Notes under the pieces: generated by a model
Database searches by the model: none
The model's input: only the letters and a program-made list of their open reading frames with translations
What the model was told of the DNA's origin: nothing
Program-made: the position numbers and the translations under genes
Assembly (NCBI GenBank): GCA_016234115.1
Contig: JACRHD010000005.1
Location: 52,720 to 116,719 of the forward strand
Reading direction: 5' to 3'
DNA length: 64,000 nt
Source of the DNA: Nitrospirota bacterium
GTDB taxonomy: Bacteria; Nitrospirota; Thermodesulfovibrionia; UBA6902
Part shown: one piece after another, positions 58,467 through 64,000 of the stretch
Position numbering within the stretch: position 1 is the first letter of the stretch
Layout of the letters: each line of letters starts with the position of its first letter

Positions 58467-60143
58467 TTAATCTTTCACGCGCCTGAAGACCGCAGGCAAT
58501 GCGTCAATAATATCCGACGCGATGAGCGAGTGTTCTCCTTTTTTTTGCGCGACGACGTCTCCAGCCAATCCATGCATATACACGCCGAGGACCGATGCGT
58601 CCTGCGGGCCCGATTTCTGAGCGAGTAATGCGGATATCATTCCCGTAAGCACATCGCCCGTCCCTGCCGTCGCCATCCCGGGATTTCCCGTAGGGTTGAT
58701 GAAAGCCCTGCCGTCAGGAGTGGCTATGACAGTCGGAGCACTCTTGAGAACGAGATAGGCCCTCGTTTGTTTAGAAAACGATAATGCAGCGCTGATCCTG
58801 TCCCGCTCTATCATAGTGTGGAGTTCGGGGTTTAGAGTTTGGAGTTTAGAGTTCGGAGTTCGGGGTCCCCTTGACCCTTGCCCCCTGACCCTTGACCCTG
58901 AAAGAAGCCTCGCCATCTCGCCCATATGCGGCGTGAGAATAACCGGCGCTTTCGATTTTCTTAATATGCCTGTTTCCCCCGCGATTGCGTTTAACCCGTC
59001 GGCATCGATAACAATAGGGGCTTTCGTCTCCCTGACAAGCAGACAAACAAGCCTTGATATCTCTTCATCAACCGAAAGTCCGGGACCCACGGCAAGGACA
59101 GTCGCGCGTTTTTCGAGAAACCTGAAAATCGTCTCAGAGGCCTTATATGAAAGCGTGCCGTTGCCCTTGTCGGGCAGCGGGAGTATCATCTCTTCGGTGA
59201 CCCTCGACTGAAAAGAGCTCGCCAGTGTTTCAGGCAGGCCTATGGTTACAAGCCCCGCGCCCGCCCGTAAACACGCCCTGGCCGCCATAAGCGCGGCGCC
59301 TGTCTTGCCTTTAGAACCGCCGATGAGAAGCACGTGACCGTATGACCCTTTGTGAGAGTACTTCGGTCTTGGCGGCAACATCTTACAGATGTCTTCTTTC
59401 GAGGGGATATTAATTTTGACTTTATCGGAGACAGTCAACTGCCGGGGGAATCCTATGTCTTCAATATATAACTTTCCCGTGTGCTCAGCGCCGGGATAGA
59501 GATAGTGACCTCTTTTCGGAAGCCCGAAAGTGACCGTCGCATCCGCCCTGACGGCGCGGCCCATGATTTGACCTGTGTCGGACGAAATGCCGGAAGGGAT
59601 GTCGATGGAGACAACCTGCAATGCGAGCTCATTTATTTTATTGATAACATCTGACAGCGGCGGCCTTACTTCTTTATTTAATCCCGTCCCGAGGAGGGCG
59701 TCAACAATGACAGAGTTAAGAGTTAAGAGTTTAGAGTTTAGAGTTAGAAATTTATTCATGGGAAAAATCTTTACCCCGAACTTAACGGCAGCCACATAAT
59801 TTGTCCTTGCGTCGCCTTTTAAATCCTCCGGTTTTGAAGACAGAAAGACATATACATCCTTTCCCTGATTATGAAGTATCCTCGCAACGACAAGCCCGTC
59901 GCCGCCGTTGTTCCCTCCCCCGCAGAGGACAATCACCGTTTTCCGTTGACCGTTATCCGTTGTCCATTCTTTAACCCCTGCCCCTTGACCCCTGCCCCTC
60001 GACCCTTGAAAGAACAGTTTATTTATTTTTTGAACAACCGCGAGTCCCGCCCTCTCCATCAGCACGGCCCCGGCGATACCATATTTCTCAATGGTAAGCC
60101 GGTCAATAAATTGCATCTCTTCCGCAGTGACGACTTTCAGCAT
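58467..60143 (-). CDS. nnr: Bifunctional NAD(P)H-hydrate repair enzyme (epimerase + dehydratase)
   Basis: Repairs hydrated NAD(P)H. The N-terminal YjeF_N epimerase (MQFIDRLTIEKYGIAGAVLM, CGGGNNGGDGLVVARIL, VDALLGTGLNKEV) is fused to the ribokinase-like ADP-dependent dehydratase (LLIGGSKGKTGAALMAARAC, LTPHMGEMARLL, GMATAGTGDVLTGMISALL). The 558 residues exceed the usual 500 or so. Three loops carry in-frame repeat-derived inserts: GSRGRGQGAGVKEWTTDNGQ, FLTLNSKLLTLNS, and SRVRGQGSRG with NSKLQTLNPEL. The catalytic motifs are kept. Confidence 0.95.
   Translation of the reverse strand: MLKVVTAEEMQFIDRLTIEKYGIAGAVLMERAGLAVVQKINKLFFQGSRGRGQGAGVKEWTTDNGQRKTVIVLCGGGNNGGDGLVVARILHNQGKDVYVFLSSKPEDLKGDARTNYVAAVKFGVKIFPMNKFLTLNSKLLTLNSVIVDALLGTGLNKEVRPPLSDVINKINELALQVVSIDIPSGISSDTGQIMGRAVRADATVTFGLPKRGHYLYPGAEHTGKLYIEDIGFPRQLTVSDKVKINIPSKEDICKMLPPRPKYSHKGSYGHVLLIGGSKGKTGAALMAARACLRAGAGLVTIGLPETLASSFQSRVTEEMILPLPDKGNGTLSYKASETIFRFLEKRATVLAVGPGLSVDEEISRLVCLLVRETKAPIVIDADGLNAIAGETGILRKSKAPVILTPHMGEMARLLSGSRVRGQGSRGPRTPNSKLQTLNPELHTMIERDRISAALSFSKQTRAYLVLKSAPTVIATPDGRAFINPTGNPGMATAGTGDVLTGMISALLAQKSGPQDASVLGVYMHGLAGDVVAQKKGEHSLIASDIIDALPAVFRRVKD
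58814..58904. repeat. In-frame heptamer tract 1 in nnr (two families)
   Basis: AGTTCGG/GGTTTAG/AGTTTGG/AGTTTAG units (58816-58864) abut CCCTTGA/CCCTTGC/CCCTGA units (58866-58902). The minus-strand frame of nnr stays open across both. Confidence 0.9.
59710..59752. repeat. In-frame heptamer tract 2 in nnr
   Basis: AGAGTTA, AGAGTTA, AGAGTTT, AGAGTTT, AGAGTTA units encode FLTLNSKLLTLNS on the minus strand. Confidence 0.9.
59937..60008. repeat. In-frame heptamer tract 3 in nnr (two families)
   Basis: CCGTTTT/CCGTTGA/CCGTTAT/CCGTTGT units (59937-59966) and CCCTGCC/CCTTGAC/CCCTGCC/CCTCGAC units (59977-60007) are both in the nnr frame. Confidence 0.85.
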
Positions 60144-60502
60144 TTCAATCCTTCTTTCCAGGTTCGCATGACCAGTATAAAATAGAGGGATTTATTTATC
60201 AATTCACATTGGAACTCCGTTCGAATGATAGAGGTCAGGGGTCAGGCGTGACAGCTTGTGAAGCACAAAGGGAAGGCTGGCGGAGGATTTCTATACGACA
60301 CCTTTTACGAGTAGGGGAAAACGGCCGTTTGCCCGTACGAAAAGGATATAGACAATAATTGCGCAGAAGCAAAAATGTAAAAATGGTGTTTGTCGATTAT
60401 AGAAATCCGGAGCCGGGCTTCCCTTTGTGCGCCCGCGTCCACTGGACCCTTCCCATGATTTGAATCATACAAAAAGCTCCTGTCCGGGTTTATCATAAAA
60501 AC
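60144..60502. other. Intergenic region between nnr and rseC
   Basis: Holds a short GGTCAGGGGTCAGG tract (60232-60247) and the inverted-repeat element at 60263-60432. No ORF is supported. Confidence 0.5.
60263..60432. repeat. Inverted-repeat element, copy 2
   Basis: The left arm GCACAAAGGGAAGGCTGGCG...GATTTCTATA pairs with the right TATAGAAATC...GGGCTTCCCTTTGTGC. The core (ATAGACAATAATTGCGCAGA, then AGCAAAAATGTAAAA) matches 40690-40740, but the outer arms differ from that copy. Confidence 0.8.
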
Positions 60503-60892
60503 ATGAAGACGCAAGAAGAAAAAAACGACCTCGAAACCGGCACGGTATTAAAGACAGAAGGACAATGGGCCTCGGTCATAACAAACAAGAGCAAGTCCTG
60601 CAACGAATGCGGCAAGGCCCAGGCGGGGATCTGCGGCAAGAGCGGAGCAGGAATGGTGATAAAAGTAAAGAATGACGCCGGGGCTAAAGTATGGGACACG
60701 GTCTTGCTGGAGCTTGACGGAAAGACCCATGTCAAGGCTTACTTCCTTGTCTTCATCCTGCCGGTCCTTACTCTGTTTATAAGCGCGTACGCCGGTCATC
60801 TGATTTCACAGTCTTCAGGGATACAGGGTCTTGACGCGGCAGCCGGGTTCTTCGGACTCACTCATAGTTTCTATGGCCTGGTCCCTGCATAA
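60503..60892 (+). CDS. RseC/MucC family protein, probably frameshifted
   Basis: SoxR-reducing/RseC-type inner-membrane protein. The N-terminal half has ETGTVLKTEGQWASVITN and a Cys cluster CNECGKAQAGICG that may bind a metal; then comes one helix (YFLVFILPVLTLFISAYAGH). After FFGL the frame runs out at LVPA, whereas another frame gives LIVSMAWSLHKIHALDRTAH and LKITKIL, the expected second helix and basic tail. An ACTC-ACTC duplication at 60858-60865 explains the shift. Homologues are about 140-155 residues. RseC works with electron-transfer (Rnf/Rsx) systems, none of which is in view. The strain may be a recent mutant, or there is a sequence error. Confidence 0.65.
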   Translation: MKTQEEKNDLETGTVLKTEGQWASVITNKSKSCNECGKAQAGICGKSGAGMVIKVKNDAGAKVWDTVLLELDGKTHVKAYFLVFILPVLTLFISAYAGHLISQSSGIQGLDAAAGFFGLTHSFYGLVPA

Positions 60893-61115
60893 GATCCACG
60901 CCCTCGACAGGACGGCCCATTTGAAGATCACAAAGATTCTAAATGACCCGCCTGAATATGATTCACTGCCCTGTCCCGAGGAAATGGATTATTTAGCGGC
61001 GTTTAACAACCAGAGGCAAGGGGCATGGGTCAAGGGTCAAGGGTCAAGGGTAAGAAGCCGGTTAAACTTCCAGCACCACGCAGGCGATGCCGAATTCCTT
61101 TTCATGACTGAGTGA
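60866..61115 (+). other. Second-frame continuation of rseC and repeat tail
   Basis: Reads LIVSMAWSLHKIHALDRTAH, LKITKILNDPPEYDSLPCPE and on to a stop at 61113-61115. The last part (61016-61052) is a GGGTCAA heptamer tract, and the tail overlaps the 3' end of acpS. It is likely the displaced C-terminus of RseC. Confidence 0.5.
61016..61052. repeat. GGGTCAA heptamer tract
   Basis: GCAAGGGGCATGGGTCAA followed by GGGTCAAGGGTCAAGGGTAA; the same family as the tract at 58866-58902. Confidence 0.8.
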
Positions 61116-61433
61116 AAGGTGACAACGTTTTATCTCTTTGTCCCTGAAAAACTTCTCAAGCCCTCCATGGACTTTGATTGAAGGCTTGCCCCTTTCGTCG
61201 TTGACGACTTCAATGTCTTTGAGACTGACAAAGACTTCGGAGCCTATAGCCTTAACAAGGGCCTCTTTCGCGGCAAACCTCACACCCGCGGAAAGAAAAG
61301 GGTCCGCTTTTTCAAAACAGTACGCTATCTCACCTGCCGCAAGAAACTTCTCGAAAAACTTCAGGCCCCATTTTTCATGGGCCTCTTTCATACGTTCGAT
61401 TTTTACAAGGTCTATGCCGATGCCGTAGATCAC
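61062..61433 (-). CDS. acpS: Holo-[acyl-carrier-protein] synthase
   Basis: Transfers 4'-phosphopantetheine to apo-ACP. MIYGIGIDLVKIERMKEA holds the metal Asp, and FLSAGVRFAAKEALVKAIG has the WxxKEAxxK-type helix (FAAKEALVKA). The 123 residues are normal for AcpS. It lies 15 nt downstream of the restriction subunit on the same strand. Confidence 0.95.
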   Translation of the reverse strand: MIYGIGIDLVKIERMKEAHEKWGLKFFEKFLAAGEIAYCFEKADPFLSAGVRFAAKEALVKAIGSEVFVSLKDIEVVNDERGKPSIKVHGGLEKFFRDKEIKRCHLSLSHEKEFGIACVVLEV

Positions 61434-61448
61434 TTTAACTATGTTTCC

Positions 61449-64000
61449 TTAATGATGCGCAAAGTAAATTTTGTAAATGCCCGTTATCCAGCTTATTAAG
61501 CCTTTTCTTACGGCATTGATATCAGTCAGGTCTTTTTCCTGATGTGCAATGTATGTATTTCTGAATTCGGTTATAGCCCTGACCGTATCAAATAAATCCG
61601 AATCGTTAAATTTTGCAAAACTTTGTTTTATGGCAACGAAGACACCGCCGACATCCTGCTTGTTGTTTTTACAAAAATCCAGACAAAACAATAACAGCCC
61701 TGAAGGCCACAATCCATTTTTGAAAATTAAAGTCCTTCTCAGATTGCTTGCATGTCTGTTGAGCCAGTCAATGTCTGTTTTCCTGATCTTTCCATAGTAG
61801 GGTTCAAAAAAGTCTTTCTGCCCTGCCGGAGTCCCCGGCATTAGCGGCATTAATAAGTCGACAATGAGTCCTCTTGCCGATTCATCGAGCGGGCCAAGCA
61901 AGGGGGTGAATACAGGCGCAAATGACATACCCTCTTTTTTCTCCGTGAATTGAAACAGTGTAACGGCCTGTTCAATCGCCTTCTTATATCTCGACGGTAA
62001 TTTTTCAAGCTGAGTGGAATTAATAAATGCGTCAATACCGATTACCTTCCCCTCGACATATTCGCCGAGAGGCAAGGATAACTGAGGTTGAACTCTTTCC
62101 TTCAGCAACTCTGCAAGCGACGGCTTGCATGTCCTGATCAGGTCATCTACTTTGTTGGAAGTAACACTGCCGAAGATTGCTTGTGGAACATACAGGTATT
62201 CCCACTTGATCTTTGCAGCAGATGCAGACTTGCACCACGAAGCGGCAGCCGTCGCCTTTAAAGGCACATCCATATCTTCACGCCCCTTTGTTTCTACGAG
62301 CAGGTAATTCCCGTCTTTTTTCTTAACGATAAAATCAGGAGTATAGAAAGAAAGCCTCCCTGAATTTGAGAGGTAATCAATGCGAAGCGCCTGCGGCCCC
62401 GCATTCTTGCAGAAAGACTGAAGGTCAGACGCGCGATTCAGAAACGTGGTCATCATTACTTCAAATTCTCTATTACACGGCACAAGATTGAATGGCGTAT
62501 TTTCTGCAGGAAGCGCTGGGCGTGTCTCTGAATGTGTCACCTGAAAGGGCTTCCAGTTACAGACAGATACGGGTACATACTGCTGCAAGCGGTCTTCCCT
62601 ATAAGTTGTCTTCTTAAGAATTAAAGGGACAAATGTTGCCCTTACATGTTCCCTGACATCCGCATCTGAAAGACGGCTGATGAGCGTTTCATCGAAAATA
62701 CTGACCTTTTTCTCAAACAATATCTCTTCAAGAAATGTCTGTATCAATGGCGCAAGAATCTGATGAGTGCCTCTGAGCGACGTCTGTCTTTCCAATTCTT
62801 CTCTATAGAACGAAATCGCCCCCATCCCACTCTCAAGCAAAGGAAGCTGCACTTTCATCTTCTCAATTATCTCGTTTGTGAACAGGTGTCTCCCCTCGTA
62901 ATCAATCTCTGTCTTTCTTGCTTCTCCGATGGGCAAAGGTGAGAATTTTGTGAAAGCCTTCTTGATGTCCTCAACTGTGATATTCTCAAGCTTGGGAGAC
63001 CTTTTGTATCCCGCGCTGAGTGACGGGATAAGAATATCGAGATTGTCGAAATCCTTAGTCTTGTCGGGATATATTGTTACCGTTGTCTTCGGCACTTTGT
63101 TAATGTCAACGATCTCTATCGGCAAACCTTCCTGGCTCAACTGGTCTTTATAAAGATTTACAAATGCCTTGTGTTCAACAACCGTGACAACCTCCGCAGC
63201 CTGTCCCGGAGGCGTCATGCGCCGCAATCCTCTTCCGAGTGTCTGTTCCGGCAGGATATTTGCCTTTGAGCTGTATGGGCGAAGCGGGACAATGGTCGTG
63301 ACATTCTTAACGTCCCAGCCCTCCCGCAGCATTAAGACAGACACAATGCAGAGATAAGGGCTTTTGTTTGAATCGAGTTCTCTTGAGAGCTTTCTCAATT
63401 CTTTCAAATCTTCATCGCTGATCTCTTTTTCATCTTCAATGAACTCATAATAGACCTTCTCACCTTTACCGCGTTTTTTGAGTTTGCCTTTAAGGCGTGT
63501 ATGGAGGTTAATCGTCTTGCCGTTAAGCTCTTTATAAAGGGAATCAGTATTTAACCTGTTGGCAATCTGACTTGCGGACTCTGTGTCTTCTGTCATGACA
63601 AACATCAAAGCCTTCTTGCCGCTCTTTTCCCATTCCTCTTTAGACACAAGCCAGCGTGTATATCCCATCATAATATGTTGCTGGTACTTGATGGAATCGT
63701 CATCGCTTGTCTGCTCGATGAGTTGCTCTCCTCTGCCGATGATAGGCGACTTAACTATCCCTGCGTCTACCGCCTCACCAAGAGGAGCGTCGCATATAAC
63801 ATGTTTGAAAATATTCCCCTTGTTGTCTTTAGGAGTAGCGGAGAAATCAAGATGGGCGATAATGCCTTCCCCTCCTCTTTTCCTGATTGTATCGTTTAGG
63901 TAGGTTATCGCCTCGTTCCATGCAGAATCAGGGTCCCAGACATGGTGCGCTTCGTCATTGAGGACCATGATGCGCTTATGAGAAGTTATACGTTCCCTGA
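61449..64000 (-). CDS. DEAH helicase / nuclease, type III restriction (Res)-like subunit, partial
   Basis: The gene runs off the right edge; 850 codons are visible and the 5' part, with Walker A, is missing. The DEAH box is in MVLNDEAHHVWD, followed by the motor motif LDFSATPKDNKG, then a second RecA lobe (LREGWDVKNVTTIVPLRPYS, EQTLGRGLRRM). A PD-(D/E)XK nuclease follows at YTPDFIVKKKDGNYLLVETKG (Asp, Glu-x-Lys). The C-terminal 200 residues are helical and unassigned. The layout matches the ATP-dependent Res subunit of type III systems (BPTD_3080-like). No Mod methylase is in view; it would lie to the right. Confidence 0.85.
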   Translation of the reverse strand, partial: RERITSHKRIMVLNDEAHHVWDPDSAWNEAITYLNDTIRKRGGEGIIAHLDFSATPKDNKGNIFKHVICDAPLGEAVDAGIVKSPIIGRGEQLIEQTSDDDSIKYQQHIMMGYTRWLVSKEEWEKSGKKALMFVMTEDTESASQIANRLNTDSLYKELNGKTINLHTRLKGKLKKRGKGEKVYYEFIEDEKEISDEDLKELRKLSRELDSNKSPYLCIVSVLMLREGWDVKNVTTIVPLRPYSSKANILPEQTLGRGLRRMTPPGQAAEVVTVVEHKAFVNLYKDQLSQEGLPIEIVDINKVPKTTVTIYPDKTKDFDNLDILIPSLSAGYKRSPKLENITVEDIKKAFTKFSPLPIGEARKTEIDYEGRHLFTNEIIEKMKVQLPLLESGMGAISFYREELERQTSLRGTHQILAPLIQTFLEEILFEKKVSIFDETLISRLSDADVREHVRATFVPLILKKTTYREDRLQQYVPVSVCNWKPFQVTHSETRPALPAENTPFNLVPCNREFEVMMTTFLNRASDLQSFCKNAGPQALRIDYLSNSGRLSFYTPDFIVKKKDGNYLLVETKGREDMDVPLKATAAASWCKSASAAKIKWEYLYVPQAIFGSVTSNKVDDLIRTCKPSLAELLKERVQPQLSLPLGEYVEGKVIGIDAFINSTQLEKLPSRYKKAIEQAVTLFQFTEKKEGMSFAPVFTPLLGPLDESARGLIVDLLMPLMPGTPAGQKDFFEPYYGKIRKTDIDWLNRHASNLRRTLIFKNGLWPSGLLLFCLDFCKNNKQDVGGVFVAIKQSFAKFNDSDLFDTVRAITEFRNTYIAHQEKDLTDINAVRKGLISWITGIYKIYFAHH

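Overview
The window (about 50% GC) reads as the chromosome of a Gram-negative-type, probably anaerobic bacterium, most likely an uncultured Nitrospirota (Thermodesulfovibrionia-like) lineage. This is inferred from the mix of genes: a lptC-lptA-lptB-rpoN-hpf-rapZ cluster (an outer membrane with LPS export), a LexA box of the Gram-positive GAAC-N4-GTTC type, many PAS/GAF/HD-GYP/GGDEF signalling proteins, DUF116, DUF3536-GH57 and CstA. No rRNA, tRNA, CRISPR array, phage or transposase gene was seen.

Layout. 0-13 kb: a sigma-54 response regulator, an orphan ABC-2 permease, a UMF1-type exporter, DUF116 plus a nuclease-like protein plus a tiny Cys protein, a PilZ-like protein, a YeeE/YedE transporter whose conserved Cys codon is an in-frame TGA, two tiny ORFs (HicB-like and DUF1059), an HPF-cold-shock fusion, a five-PAS diguanylate cyclase and CstA. 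13-23 kb: a surface-polysaccharide region (YfhO-like membrane protein, two GT2 enzymes, two deacetylases, an epimerase, a LamG lipoprotein) flanked by several gene remnants. 23-36 kb: MsrA, GH57, the lpt-rpoN-hpf-rapZ operon, a cysteine desulfurase, an M16 protease, and rpsO-pnp. 36-42 kb: an HMA protein, the dTDP-rhamnose operon rfbA-C-B-D, and an acyl-CoA ligase. 42-50 kb: a degenerate GAF/kinase/HD-GYP protein, then ispA-dxs-tlyA-rsmE. 50-64 kb: a multicopper oxidase, an aminopropyltransferase-like membrane protein, an HD-GYP response regulator, a lexA-Pol IV pair, nnr, rseC, acpS and the 3' part of a DEAH/nuclease restriction subunit that runs off the right edge.

The strongest single observation is the YeeE/YedE gene (6144-7328, minus). 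One TGA interrupts an otherwise intact 394-codon frame exactly where the family has the Cys of its GGCxxG motif. A hairpin with a bulged U and a GGU apical loop follows about 20 nt downstream, as expected of a bacterial SECIS. I read it as a selenocysteine-containing sulfur/selenium transporter.

The second theme is an unusually dense load of short structured repeats: heptamer tracts of several sequence families, nonamer tracts, REP-like palindromes and at least three families of about 190-200 bp elements with terminal inverted repeats. They sit mostly between convergent genes, but several lie in frame inside housekeeping genes (three sites in nnr, one each in dxs, tlyA and the aminopropyltransferase-like gene). 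One palindrome supplies both a stop and a new start codon. A third theme is start codons placed 5-8 nt after a -10 box with no Shine-Dalgarno sequence (lexA, ispA, lptC, cstA), suggesting leaderless mRNAs.
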